64,000 nucleotides of DNA from Limnoperna fortunei (GCA_944474755.1 OX104119.1:48915657-48979656), one strand, 5' to 3'; positions 38,674 to 51,594 are shown, counted from the first letter of the stretch. Numbers and translations are program-made. Notes: generated by a model from the letters alone, not told the origin.

Positions 38674-40480
38674 ATGGATTCAATAGAAGACTATGCCAGA
38701 AAATGGGCAAAGCAAGAGGACCAGGAGGTTGATACTTTGTCCGAGTGGGTAAAGGCCTTGAGGTCATTGATTCAAATAAGAATAAGTCGTTTAAGAAGGT
38801 CTATGAGTACTAAAGCATCATCAATTTTCAGAAATCTTGATGCTCTTAAAACTTTGTCCGACATTCATGACAAATATGTTGTTGTGCCAGCAGATAAGGC
38901 CCCTAACAATATCATTTTTATCAGCAAAAAACATTACATAGAGTGTTTAATTAATGAGTTAGGCATTGATAGTTCACAAGGCAATCCTACTTACACATTC
39001 ACTGCGCTTTCAAAAGAGATTATTGAAAAACACAAATCGGTATTGGCATCCTTTGATCTCAAAATCAGAGTCGAAGATCGTGATCTCCCTTTATTGTATT
39101 GGATTCCTAAACTTCACAAAAATCCACACAAACAGCGTTTCATAGCAGGATGGTCTAAGTGTACTACCAAAACACTATCGGAACTCCTGACCACTATGTT
39201 AACAACAGTAAAAACGGGACTTCAAAAAATACAATGACGTTTTCTACTCCATAAGTGGAATAAATGAAATGTGCCTGTTGAAAAATTCAAAAGACCTGAT
39301 AGACATCTCGAGGTCTGGATCTCTTTTCCATTGTAACAACATTAAACCATTTGATTTTTCGACACTCTATACGGCCATCCCTCATACGCAGCTTAAAACT
39401 AGGCGAAAAGATCTTATAAAACGCTGCTTTTTCAAGAAAAACGGAAAGAGACGATATAAATACCTGGTAATTAGTCATGACAGATCTTACTTCGTCATCA
39501 ATGACTTCAAAGCTAATACTTAATATACTGAAGACCAAATCTGTCACATGTTAGATTTTCTAATTGACAACATATTCGTCATGTTTGGAGGACATGTTTT
39601 TCAACAGACTGTTGGCATTCCAATGGGTACTAATTGTGCTCCTCTCCTCGCCGACCTGTTTTTGTATTCCTATGAGGCTAAATTCATAGAAGGCCTACCG
39701 AAGAAGAAATAAAAGACTCTGGCCCAGACCTTTAATTTCACATTCCGCTACATTGATGATGTTTTGTCCCCCAACAATGCTAAATTTGGTGACTATTTAC
39801 ATTCAATTTACCCTATCGATCTTGAAATTGAAGACACCACCAATACACTAAGATCAGCCTCTTACTTAGACCTACATCTAGAAATAGACGCAGGAAAACT
39901 ACAAACTAGGCTCTACGACAAGCGTGATGACTTCAACTTTCCAATTGTCAACTTCCCGTTCATCGACAGCAACATTTCAGCAGCTCCAGCGTATGGTGTG
40001 TACATTTCACAACTTATACGTTATTCTAGATCCTGCGATCGTTATTCAGATTTCCTAGACCGATTACTGCTGTTGACTGCTTAACTACTCAAACAATGGT
40101 TTGTTGTACCTAGGTTGATGTTATCTCTTCACAAGTTCTGTGGTATGCACCACGACTTAATTGATCGTTACGGGAAATCAGTGTCTCAAATACGATCTGA
40201 CATTTTCGCTGAGTCATGGGTAGTGATTCCTATTCCTGGATTTGACTTTTCCCTAGACAAGACAATGAGTAACTCGACGGTCGTCTAATTAGAGGCAGGC
40301 ACTGCTTACTCGTCCGGAGCACCTGATTGCACCCATTGTTTTTGTTGGGTTCGGGTTACTCTCTTTCTGTGTTTTATGTTTTTGATTTTTGTGTTGTGTT
40401 TGTCTATATCCGGATTTGTAACTGTCCCTTGGTTTTTGGCTCTTGTTGTTCGGTCGGTTTTCTTTGCTACTTTCTTACAA
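37600..40480 (+). mobile_element. Penelope-like retroelement, permuted (Naiad-like) type, decayed
   Basis: Order: a GIY-YIG endonuclease domain (from 37610), a linker, and a reverse transcriptase (38674-40110). A C-terminal region with FDFSLDKTMSNST ends at about 40288, and a 3' noncoding tail runs to about 40480. N-terminal GIY-YIG with two cysteines between the GIY and YIG motifs is the arrangement described for Naiad-group PLEs. Lesions are stops at 38671-38673, 39521-39523, 39710-39712 and 40082-40084, and a +1 frameshift between 39235 and 39268. The 5' end is truncated into a SINE. The element is not autonomous as it stands. Confidence 0.85.
38674..40290 (+). pseudogene. PLE fragment: reverse transcriptase
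   Basis: The frame of 38674-39237 has YARKWAKQEDQEVDTLSEWV and KYVVVPADKAPNNIIFI, the DK motif region of PLE fingers. After a +1 shift, one frame carries KPFDFSTLYTAIPH (motif A region), VGIPMGTNCAPLLADLF (motif B) and FRYIDDVLS (catalytic motif C, YIDD), then SASYLDLHLEIDAG and ISQLIRYSRSCDRY. Stops at 39521, 39710 and 40082 interrupt it. The intact YIDD shows the copy is not extremely old. Confidence 0.85.
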
Positions 40481-40659
40481 ATCGGTCACCTTCTTAAAAA
40501 ACTTTAAACTATTAACTTTTGCTGTATTCTACATAAATATGCATTCAAACAATTGAAACACATTTATGCCAGGAGATAGTATTTTGAACACATTTTGACA
40601 GTAACAAACCAAATTTTTAAATATAAACTTGAGTTACAGATCTTGTTATTCGCTTTCAG

Positions 40660-40708
40660 GCAATTTTTGAAATTCTTACCGAAGCAACTCGATGACCGAA
40701 TTATTGAG
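40660..40708 (+). CDS. Candidate exon a of an unrecognised plus-strand gene
   Basis: After 'ttattcgctttcag', 49 bp read (x)QFLKFLPKQLDDRIIE and end gag|gtagtc. It enters with two bases missing and exits in phase 0, compatible with exon b at 44519. The sequence looks protein-like, but no family is recognised; a loose resemblance to linkers before cyclic-nucleotide-binding domains was not convincing. The tandem array begins 14 bp after the donor. Confidence 0.3.
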
Positions 40709-40722
40709 GTAGTCATATATTG

Positions 40723-43700
40723 TTTGAAACTAACTTGCTGCAAGATGTGCTCGACTTCTACAACTTTTATATACAATGGATTTTACCATATATGCCTTCT
40801 TCCTATGCAAATAAAACAAGAAATGTTAATGCCATTAAAACAAAATTTAATAATTAACAACAATCGAATATCTTAGTTGACTGCAAGTTGTTTTTGGAGT
40901 CGAACACACCATTACGGTAGGTTTAATCTCTAACAATATTAGACTACCTTAACTTCGTACATATATAGAATTAGAAGTAAAAAAAATTTAACGGCATTCT
41001 GCAAATTTATTTCATATGAACATGTGATCCTTTGTTATTTATTTCATGTGAAATAAGGATTAACTAATTAATTATGGTGTTGTGTTGTACAAAAATGGTA
41101 TTATTCCTTTAAAACTGTCATGAATAATTACTTGTACAGTAGTTCAGATTTAAGGAAAGAACAGGACATCAAAATAAATATGGTTTATATTTGACTTGAT
41201 TAGCGGACCTTTTTTATTGCACTTAGGTCATATGTTACGATCGTGAAAATATAATTTTTGGAATATTGGACATATTTCTTACAAGTTATGCATCGCAGGT
41301 CCTCCCCCGCCCAGCCCCATAGAGTGGGGAGCATGAACATGATATTATCATCGATAAATTTAAATATATTTAAAAGATAGCTATTGGCAAGGTAAACTAA
41401 ACTACTTAATGACACCAATATACGGTCGTGTTGAAAAATAGTAAAATAACACATATATGCCAAGACTATCATTCTAAACTGAAAAGTTGATCCATAAAAA
41501 TGATGGAATTGATAAGAAGAATGCGTTTTTTTTAGATAAAATCATCAGTTATTACACAACGATGACTGTTTGTTTTCATACTTTTATTAGTATATAAAGT
41601 AATGAGATCGACACTTTGATTACCAATACAACACTCTTAACTGTACCATGCATATTCTAACATGCGACTTATAACGGCATTTTTGCTGCAAAATTGTTTA
41701 CATCACGTTATATAGCTTGATTTTGTTAAATTCTACCTTGTCATTGCCCGTGACCAGATGTCATAATAATCACTATGTTGAAAACTTATTTTCTTTTCTT
41801 AAATACAATTATCTCCAGAAATGGTAAAAATGTTCTGAAAAATATAATAATGATATGTCTAAAGCTCAAAGGAAAGTAACAAGAAAAAACCCTTTACACT
41901 TTTATTTCTTTTTTATTTCATACTGTAGGATACGTCGCGAAGAAGACATATGGACACAGTCGTCACGTTCGCGTTTGAAACTAACTTGCGGCAAGATGTG
42001 CTCGACTTCTAAAACTTTTATATACAATGGATTTTACCATGTATGCCTTCTTCCTATGCAAATAAAACAAGAAATGTTAATGCCATTAAAACAAAATTTA
42101 ATAATTGACAACAATCGAATATCTTAGTTGACTGCAAGTTGTTTTTGGAGTCGAACACACCATTACGATATTAAACTCTAACAATATTAGACTACCTTAA
42201 CTTCGTACATATATAGAATTAGAAGTAAAAAAATTTTAACGGCATTCTGCAAATTTATTTCATATGAACATGTGATCCTTTGTTATTTATTTCATGTGAA
42301 ATAAGGATTAACTAATTAATTATTGTGTTGTGTTGTACAAAAATGGTATTATTCCTTTAAAACTGTCATGAATAATTACTTGTACAGTAGTTCAGATTTA
42401 AGGAAAGAACAGGACATCAAAATAAATATGGTTTATATTTGACTTGATTAGAGGACCTTTTGTATTGCACCTAGGTCATATGTTACGATCGTGAAAATAT
42501 AATTTTTAGAACATTGGACATATTTCTTACAAGATATGCATCGCAGGTCCTCCCCGCCCAGCCCCATAGAGTGGGGAGCATGAACATGATACTATCATCG
42601 ATAAATTTAAATATATTTAAAAGATAGCTATTGGCAAGGTAAACTAAACTACTTAATGACACCAATATACGGTCGTGTTGAAAAATAGTAAAATAACACA
42701 TATATGCCAAGACTATCATTCTAAACTGAAAAGTTGATCCATAAAAATGATGGAATTGATAAGAAGAATGCGTTTTTTTTAGATAAAATCATCAGTTATT
42801 ACACAACGATGACTGTTTGTTTTCATACTTTTATTAGTATATAAAGTAATGAGATCGACACTTTGATTACCAATACAACACTCTTAACTGTACCATGCAT
42901 ATTCTAACATGCGACTTATAACGGCATTTTTGCTGCAAAATTGTTTACATCACGTTATATAGCTTGATTTTGTTAAATTCTACCTTGTCATTGCCCGTGA
43001 CCAGATGTCATAATAATCACTATGTTGAAAACTTATTTTCTTTTCTTAAATACAATTATCTCCAGAAATGGTAAAAATGTTCTGAAAAATATAATAATGA
43101 TATGTCTAAAGCTCAAAGGAAAGTAACAAGAAAAAACCCTTTAAACTTTTATTTCTTTTTTATTTCATACTGTAGGATACGTCGCGAAGAAGACATATGG
43201 ACACAGTCGTCACGTTCGCGTTTGAAACTAACTTGCGGCAAGATGTGCTCGACTTCTAAAACTTTTATATACAATGGATTTTACCATGTATGCCTTCTTC
43301 CTATGCAAATAAAACAAGAAATGTTAATGCCATTAAAACAAAATTTAATAATTGACAACAATCGAATATCTTAGTTGACTGCAAGTTGTTTTTGGAGTCG
43401 AACACACCATTACGATATTAAACTCTAACAATATTAGACTACCTTAACTTCGTACATATATAGAATTAGAAGTAAAAAAATTTTAACGGCATTCTGCAAA
43501 TTTATTTCATATGAACATGTGATCCTTTGTTATTTATTTCATGTGAAATAAGGATTAACTAATTAATTATTGTGTTGTGTTGTACAAAAATGGTATTATT
43601 CCTTTAAAACTGTCATGAATAATTACTTGTACAGTAGTTCAGATTTAAGGAAAGAACAGGACATCAAAATAAATATGGTTTATATTTGACTTGATTAGAG

Positions 43701-44467
43701 GACCTTTTGTATTGCACCTAGGTCATATGTTACGATCGTGAAAATATAATTTTTAGAACATTGGACATATTTCTTACAAGATATGCATCGCAGGTCCTCC
43801 CCGCCCAGCCCCATAGAGTGGGGAGCATGAACATGATACTATCATCGATAAATTTAAATATATTTAAAAGATAGCTATTGGCAAGGTAAACTAAACTACT
43901 TGATGACACCGATATACGGTCGTGTTGAAAAATAGTAAAATAACACATATATGCCAAGACTATCATTCTAAACTGAAAAGTTGATCCATTCAAATGATGG
44001 AATTGATAAGAAGAATGCGTTTTTTCAGATAAAATCATCAGTTATTACACAACGATGACTGTTTGTTTTCATACTTTTATTAGTATATAAAGTAATAAGA
44101 TCGACACTTTGATTACCAATACAACACTCTTAACTGTACCCATGCATATTCTAACATGCGACTTATAACGGCATTTTTGCTGCAAAATTGTTTACATCAC
44201 ATTATATAGCTTGATTTTGTTAAATTCTACCTTGTCATTGCCCGTGACCAGATGTCATAATAATCACTATGTTGAAAACTTATTTTCTTTTCTTAAATAC
44301 AATTATCTCCAGAAATGGTAAAAATGTTCTGAAAAATATAATAAAGATATGTCTAAAGCTCAAAGGAAAGTAACAAGAAAAAACCCTTTAAACTTTTATT
44401 TCTTTTTTATTTCACCCTGTAGGATACGTCGCGAAGAAGACATATGGACACAGTCGTCACGTTCGCG
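40723..44467 (+). repeat. Three tandem ~1.25-kb units
   Basis: Units are 40723-41973 (1251 bp), 41974-43220 (1247 bp) and 43221-44467 (1247 bp). Each starts 'tttgaaactaacttgc' and ends 'cgtcacgttcgcg'. Units 2 and 3 differ at very few positions; unit 1 is slightly more diverged. The repeated open frames on both strands (for example 41855-42127 and 43102-43374) cross unit junctions and have no recognisable domain, so they are not called genes. Each unit contains an exon-like end 'ttatttcatactgtag' followed by 'gatacgtcgcgaagaagaca'. Confidence 0.95.
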
Positions 44468-44518
44468 ATAAATACTATTCCTTTGTGTATTAGCGTCTGT
44501 TAAATTTATTAGTTACAG

Positions 44519-44560
44519 AGGCAGTTGATTGCTGACCTAACAAAAGATATATTCGATGAA
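44519..44560 (+). CDS. Candidate exon b of an unrecognised gene
   Basis: A 42-bp piece after 'ttattagttacag' ending gaa|gtaagt. It is open in phase 0 as RQLIADLTKDIFDE and fits between candidate exons a and c. Confidence 0.3.
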
Positions 44561-44846
44561 GTAAGTTGAATCTGGTGCTTGCAAGTCCCCTTATAACATT
44601 TAATAACCGTGTATACTTTATCTTGGGTTCGCAACTGTTTCTATAACGAATATATCGTACCAGCTAAACTTAAACACTACAATTCAAGGAAAACCATTTT
44701 TGTTAATGAACGTTCCACGAACGCTTACTTTTGCTGACAATGTATAAATTCTATTTACCACGTGAAGTTAATCAACTAATACAAAACGCTTATTGTTATT
44801 GTATTTATAATATGTATATTTATATATGCCTTTTTTAATTGCAAAG

Positions 44847-44883
44847 GCCAAACTAGAACGTATTGAGAAGATGGTGGTTATAG
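44847..44883 (+). CDS. Candidate exon c of an unrecognised gene
   Basis: A 37-bp piece after 'tttaattgcaaag' ending g|gtatac, read as AKLERIEKMVVI plus one base. Phase 0 in, phase 1 out. Confidence 0.28.
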
Positions 44884-45498
44884 GTATACCCATCTGCTAC
44901 CTTGTAATCCTTTGTAGATTTGAATTATTTTCATGTAAACTAAATCCCTTATCAAAACTAGACTCATCATTTTGTTTTGAATCAATCCGTGCTTGCTTTT
45001 AACATAATTTGTTTTCCATCTCTCAATAGCTGTATTATTTGTTGTAGTTTCCTTTTAATCAGGCAAAATCTATTTAAGCTCAGTTTTTAGGGCAGAAAAA
45101 AGCATTAGAAATCAGTCATAACTGACGTTAACAACGGCGAAATCAACAATGTTCAAATATATACCTAGGTGGAAATGGGATTAAATCATACCGTATTGTT
45201 GTATTGGCTTTTGTTGCTCGAGATCAAATAATATTTCTATGGCATCGACAAGGGTATTTAGCATTGTCTACAATTTACACATATTTCTAACGATTAAATT
45301 GCGTAACAATACAATGTACAAAAAAATACACTATATGATTGACATTTTGATTAAATTACTTTGCTGGCATAAGTAAAACTCTTTTGTTTTGATTTCTAAT
45401 TAATTCCTGTTTAGTAAGGAATGTTTACGCACAAATAATAAGTTTATACATATATTTTACAAATTAGCTACATATATAAACGTTTTGCTCTGTTTTAG

Positions 45499-45557
45499 CC
45501 CCCCTTTCAAGGATTAAAGATGGTAGCATCTCTACAAAGCAAAATAAATATGACTAA
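45499..45557 (+). CDS. Candidate terminal exon d of an unrecognised gene
   Basis: After 'gctctgttttag', joining one base from exon c gives APLSRIKDGSISTKQNKYD and TAA. The four candidate exons (a-d) agree in phase without adjustment, the main support. Each is short, so chance cannot be excluded. Confidence 0.28.
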
Positions 45558-45735
45558 GCATGTATCGTATTTAACTTAATGAGATTCAATTATACTGTTG
45601 ACAGCCGTTCGTTAGTCTGCTACATGTAGCAAAGGTCGTTTGTTTCCACTTCATTTCACCGCCATTAAAGAAGATTTTTACATACGTTTATTAAATGTAA
45701 ATGAAAATATTGTCAGTTATTCAGTCCTTTTTTAG

Positions 45736-45829
45736 TTTGGTTTATCAAAGAAACAAAGTACATGTATACAACAGTTCTGTTCGGAAACGGATCTATTGCC
45801 ACTCTATTACATGAATACATCATATCTGG
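45736..45829 (+). CDS. Isolated candidate exon
   Basis: 94 bp between 'cagtccttttttag' and g|gtaaga are open in one frame (FGLSKKQSTCIQQFCSETDL then LPLYYMNTSYL). It lies after the stop of exon d, so it would be an alternative 3' exon or part of another gene. No family is recognised. Confidence 0.2.
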
Positions 45830-46139
45830 GTAAGAAACGCAATTACATCGGTATGTTTATTTCATAATAGATACAATACATAGTTTTATGTATTTTTATG
45901 TTCACCAAGGTATTCGTTGATTCCAAACGTAAGGTGTATATTTATCTACACGATCATATCGACCTGCCGAAAAGTGTAAATTAATCTACACCCTGACCAA
46001 TAGTAATTAATAGTTGAGCGCAGGAAATATATTTTTGTTTGTTGATTTTATTATGTATTATGTTACTTTCAGTGTTTTCGGCGTGACGGATTTTTTGGAA
46101 AGGGGATAATGAAAGCTAGCCGTTTTTATGTTTCATTCA

Positions 46140-46860
46140 GCGTTAGTTATTTCTCAGGTTAAGCATTCAGTGTTAGTGGTTTTGTCGTGTTATTTCTCCA
46201 TAGTTAGTGGCTACCTCATGTTACTCCTATATTGTTACTCTTGTATGGTTCATAATAACCTCATGTTTCTACTCCATGGTTGTTCGTTTCCTTATGTTAC
46301 TCCGTCATGGGTGGTGATTACCTCATGTTACTCCTCCGTAGTTGTTGGTTAACATATGCATGATTGGTGGTTTTTGCATGTTACTAGCTATGGTTGGAAT
46401 TTACCTTTTGTTACTCCTTAATCCTTGGTAGTTGCCTCGTGTTTTTCCTTTATAGTTGATAGTTATCTTTTGTTACTCATCTATAATTGGGAGTTTCGTT
46501 ATGTTACTCGTCCATGGTTAATGTTACCTCTTGTTACTCATCCATGGTTGTTGTTTCTTTATGTTACTTCTCTATTGATAATTACTTCATGTTACTCCTC
46601 CATTATTTATTGTTACCTCCTATTATTCGTTCATATTTGATGTTTACCTCATGGAACTCATCCATGGTTGATGGTTACCTCATATCACTCTCCGTGATTA
46701 GTGGTTTCCGTATGTTACTCCTCCATGGTTAACGATCACCGCATCCTATTCCTTTATTTCTCCATGGTAAATGGTTATCTCATATCACTCAAGGGTTGGT
46801 GGTTGCTAAATTTTACTCCTTCATTGCTTGTGGTTTCTACAGATTATGGCTGTATAGTGT
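46140..46860 (+). repeat. ~31-bp minisatellite array, copy B
   Basis: Same unit family as 215-1862 ('ggttacctcatgttactcct', 'ccatggtt') but shorter and more degenerate, with no 62-bp dimer section. Confidence 0.85.
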
Positions 46861-47849
46861 GATCTTTTCCCTACTACTACTAATAGCTGGTGTTTAATTC
46901 AGGTAAATGCACCAATGCGATGGTACCTTTTGGTGATTTTAAAACCTGTTCGTAGGTAGCCAAGTTTCGATGTTTTAATAGTTGCCTCAACCCATGAAAT
47001 AAAATAATCAAATGAAGATTATAAAAAAACATATATGAACTTTGGAGCCACGATCTAAAATATGTACGGTTTATTTGGTCATAATGACAAATGTTTGCGT
47101 GAATTTTTATAGTTATATAATTTACTTAGCTTTATAGCCAATGCAAACGAATATGTTAACAAGTTTCATTCTTCGAATTGTGTGTTTTAATAAATGTATT
47201 ATCTGTTTAGTACAAATAACTAAGACACTTTGACTGCTGGTATTTATTTGGGGATATAGATTAATCGAATATTTGTTTATATTCATGACATGCATAATAA
47301 ATAATGTGCGGAAATGATGGCTATTACCTTATGATCTAACAACAACACAAGTAGAGTCTCCTCTACACGCTACCTGTGGAGGCGCTTGGCAGTTCTTCGG
47401 ATGTAGCACTGGGAACAATCCTTTTATATTTCCAGTTGAGTGGGGGAAGAAAACAATCATGTTGTGTGTCAATATTAATTTTTACGAAATTTAACATCAA
47501 GAAAATAAGACGATAAAGCAATTTTAAAGCGTATGTGCTTTTTATAATCATTATTAGAATATTAAATAACACCTTTTAACATTTTTTAATGTCACTTAAC
47601 ATCTGTAATGACAATGAACCATGTAATCGAAATACACGTTTTATAGCAATTATAAAAAATACATATACTTTACGTAATTGCAAAAAGGAATGTATATTCA
47701 GATGTAAATAACTAAATGATTCAACAGTGAATTAAGGACTACTTCTAAATATACGTGAAATTGTCTTGCCGCACAATCAATAAATCAATCAAACAAATGA
47801 TAGATCATGATCAATCAATCAATCGATATTGATTGAAAATAGCAAAGTA

Positions 47850-48555
47850 AACCGATCGAAAAACAAGAGCCAAAAACCAAGGGACAGTTAAAAATCCGAA
47901 TTTAGACAAACACAACACAAAAATAAAAAACATAAAACACAGAAAGAGAGTAACCCGAACCCAATACAAACCATAGGTGAACTCTAATTAGACACCCGTC
48001 GAGTTACTCATTGTCTTGTCTAGGGAAAAGTCAAATCCAGGAATAGGAAACACTACCTATGACCATAGAACTTCTGGAGAGATAACATCAACCTAGGTAC
48101 AACAAACCCTTGTTTGAGTAGTTTAGCAGTCAACAGCAATGATCGGTCTAGAAAATCCTTATAACGATCGCAGGATCTAGAATAACGTATAAGTTGTGAA
48201 ATGTACACACACACACCATACGCTGGAGCTTCTGGAATGTTTCTGTCGATGAACGGGAAGTTGACAATTGGAAAGTTGAAGTCATCACGCTTGTCGTAGA
48301 GCCTAGTTTGTAGTTTTCCTGAGTCTATTTCTAGAAGTAGGTCTAAGTAAGAGGCTGATCTTAGTGTATTGGTGGTGTCTTTAATTTCACGCTCGCTAGG
48401 GTAAATTGAATGTAAATAGTCACCAAATTTAGCATTGTTGAGGGACAAAACATCATCAATATAGCGGAATGTAAAATTAAAGGTGTGGCCCAGAGTCTTT
48501 TCTTTCTTCTTTAGTAGGCTTTCTAGAAAATCAGCCTCATAAAAGTACAAAAAGT
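47850..48555 (-). mobile_element. 5'-truncated Penelope-like element fragment
   Basis: The minus strand encodes the C-terminal RT part of the same family as 37600-40480, from FLESLLKKKEKTLGHTF through FRYIDDVLSLNNAKFGDY to FVVPRLMLSLQKFYGHR (open 48550-48053), then FDFSLDKTMSNST and a tail related to 40290-40450. It keeps open a stretch that is interrupted in the longer copy. The low-coordinate end borders GATT/AATC repeats at about 47770-47830. It replaces part of the lost exon-1 block of copy B. Confidence 0.88.
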
Positions 48556-48559
48556 GTCG

Positions 48560-49500
48560 TTTGTCGAGGTGTTGGGTTCTTTTGGCTTATACCTCAAGGT
48601 TGTTGTGTCCTTTAGGATACTCCTCCAGGGGGATTGTCTCTTCTGTTACTTCTGAAGGATTGGTGTGTACATTTGGGGATACTGGGGTTTTGGATGGTTT
48701 CTGTCGGTTTATACTCGGTGTTTGGTGTCTCATGCAGTGTCATGATTCCTTTAGTTGCCACTCAAGGGACGGCGTGTCTTACTACCAGAGGGCGATAGTA
48801 TCGTCAGGTTATTACTCAATGGCTAGTTTTTACCTGCGAAGCGTAATTACCTTTTCAATTTAGACGAGTGGAATAAGCCCTTTGTTTAAAAAGGAACTTA
48901 ACAGAAACGCATGATCGCACACATACATGACATAAATTACACTTCATCTGGCAAACAAGCATGTTTTATGTCTACTTAAATTCGATGACTGCAATGTGTT
49001 CGTGTGGTGTAGCTACCCTTATTCTTGATTTCCTTGCGATGTCAATAAAAACCGGTTTTGTCTATCTTTATTCAGTTTATTAAAAAAGAATGATATCAGA
49101 TTGCGTTCAAGAGAAACCCGACAATTTCTATGAATGATGAAATTATAAATAAGAGGACTTCACAGAATGTGTGACATTGAGTGTAGACAAAGTCAATGAC
49201 AAATTCTAACCGAAATAATTTGTCTAGCACGTAGGCACAATGGCTTAACTAAGAAACTGCATTTGAATTTTCATAATATATTTCTTGATTATTTTTATCC
49301 CATTTCCATTTTTATTGATTTTTTTATTGTCTTAATCTTAAATAATTTCTACACTTTTACTGCATTTGTATGAATTCCATTCAACAGATAATACACTGAA
49401 AATTACAATTTTGAAATTAATTTTAATCAAAACTTTATTCTGCAGTTGTAAGTTAATGCTGATGTAACAGAAACTTCCTCTAAGATAAAAAAAATTGTTT
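48560..49500. other. Copy B stretch with degenerate minisatellite, no gene seen
   Basis: From 48560 to 48860, 'gttgtgtcctttaggatact' and 'cctccagggg' phrases look like a worn version of the 31-bp minisatellite. The rest is AT-rich without coding signs. Confidence 0.4.
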
Positions 49501-49504
49501 CTCC

Positions 49505-49665
49505 TAGTTCCCATCTCGTTGTGAGGTTGTCATGTTAAACATACGGCAATCCTGATGCGTACTTTAGACATGTTTCGAAAATGTGTATGCCCTGCACGAT
49601 CAAAACTGATTCGTAGAATTCGAAAGCTGGTAGGCTCATTGTCGCCACTAAAGGACAAAACTTTC
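49505..49665 (+). mobile_element. S2 repeat fragment
   Basis: 'cgttgtgaggttgtcatgtt', 'gacatgtttcgaaaatgtg' and 'ggctcattgtcgccac' follow S2 order but are diverged. Confidence 0.5.
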
Positions 49666-50905
49666 TCTCGCTACTTGACAGAGTTCTAAAATCACACTAT
49701 AGAATGATAACGCGCACCAGGCTCCTATATACACACAGGATGCCACCGCGAAAATAGCACCATTGTGCTCCCATATGCATGCAACGCGATAATATCCTTG
49801 ATCTTGATCTGAATATGCATGTAATTTCAATTCGAAGACGGCAAAGCAAGTTTCTTTTTTGTCGATTTTTAGGTAACAGCGGTCAATACGAAGCAAATTC
49901 GTAACGGGTAAATTCGTTTCTCCGACTTTTTACTCGATTAAGTATTGCAAAGAAAACATGCATACTAATATTTTATCTAGGATCAGATCTTCACGGGGTC
50001 CTTTGCTCATTTGACATGATTTCTTACAAGTAGCTATTTTTATTTGTAGTCTTATTTAAATAAAACTTTTCCTTATTGATTCTGCCTTTTATACGTTTGC
50101 GAAAGTGTGTCAATCCACTCTTGAGATAAGGGCGAAAGGGCCACGTCCATGTTTACCCATTCATGTAATAAAACTAATATTTTATCCGATTTAGACAGGA
50201 TGTTTTTATAAGATAACAAAGTACAATATGTTTGCTATTTTTTACGGTTTTTGAAGTACAGCGGCAAAAACTAAATTTTAAGTTTTCAACATATACGTGC
50301 TTTCATTGGATTATTATGGGTTTTGTATCATTAAATAATTCGTAGACAGCTTTCCTTAATGTTTCTGTGTATTTTCCCTTCTTTTCGGATCTTCTAAATT
50401 AAAAATTGTCGAAAACAAACCTATTGTTTTTCCGTGTTGTAAGTGTTTAATTTTACAGAATATTTGTGACTTGTTTTCATAGCTTTTCATAGAAACGGTT
50501 TTGGAGTAATATCAATTTTTATATCTAGAATACGAAGTGTCAATATGACTATTTTTTCGTCTTTTATATTTTTATTTGATTTTAATTAAAATGTTTTTAA
50601 TACTTGCACGAGCTTTCAACAGGTGTTTTTTAAAGTTTGCGAGCCATAACAGGCATAACGAGGACCAATATTGCTTTTCATCATGTTAGTAATTGTTTGT
50701 ATATATAACAACATTTTATGATTAACTATTAGAACTAGCATGTCAACATTCAGATTCAATAAATTTCCTATGTCTTTCAGTGCATTTACTTTTTCATAAG
50801 AATGCTGTAATAAAACATATATTACATCAACACTTGTCAAACATACAGGCGACTTGATGTGGTCGTATAAAAGGCTCTTTTTTCAATGTCTTATTCCGAA
50901 TGGTT

Positions 50906-51000
50906 TCCTCCAAGGTGAAAACCTCCAGTGTCAAAATGTCAATCCTTGTAAATTAAGTTTGAAATCGAGTACACTCAGTTTCAAACATACAATAGTTATA
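50906..51000 (-). mobile_element. S1 SINE fragment
   Basis: 'tcctccaaggtgaaaacctc', 'gtcaatccttgtaaattaag' and 'aaatcgagtacactc' correspond to the middle of S1 in minus orientation. Confidence 0.6.
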
Positions 51001-51594
51001 AAAATCTGGGGATTTCGATGACAAAATACCTACACCACTCAAACAGCTTGCATATACGTTAGAATTTAATACAAGGTACAACAAGATTTATTTGTAAAGC
51101 GAATTCTGCAAATTGCACATCCTATTAATTAACCTCGGTCTGTTATTTATTATTTACAAGACAGACGAACCATGAAGCAGATAACGCAATGTACTTCAAT
51201 TATGTCAATACGTTTTACTAATTACTATATATATAAATTATTTCCGACGACAACTATTAGGAATTTTCGCTGACTAGTTTCAAAACAACTAGACTGTAAT
51301 GGTTCGTAATCAATTTGATTCAGGAACCAAATTGACAAAAATGGTTGGTAAACTGTGGAATTATTTGTTTTAGAAGTAGTCAACTGAAACATGTTCGTTT
51401 TAATTTTTACATTGGTATTGACAAATTTTTCTATCAAACGTCACCAAAAATTGTAAAATTATCTTTTTTATATTTTGGCAGTTTCACGATACTTGAAATG
51501 AAATTTTGAAGCAAATTAAGAGTAAACAAAGGAACGAAGCATGTTGTATTACTTATTTATAATTTTTTTCGCGAAATTTTAGAGCGTTCACACT

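Noticed and set aside
40660..40708. Cyclic-nucleotide-gated channel linker
   Set aside because: KFLPKQLDDRIIE only loosely resembles the LP-x-x-L-x-x-E-I motif, and neighbouring candidate exons show no cyclic-nucleotide-binding domain.
41200..44038. Repeated 78-102-codon frames on both strands
   Set aside because: They repeat only because of the 1.25-kb array, cross unit junctions, and show no recognisable domain.
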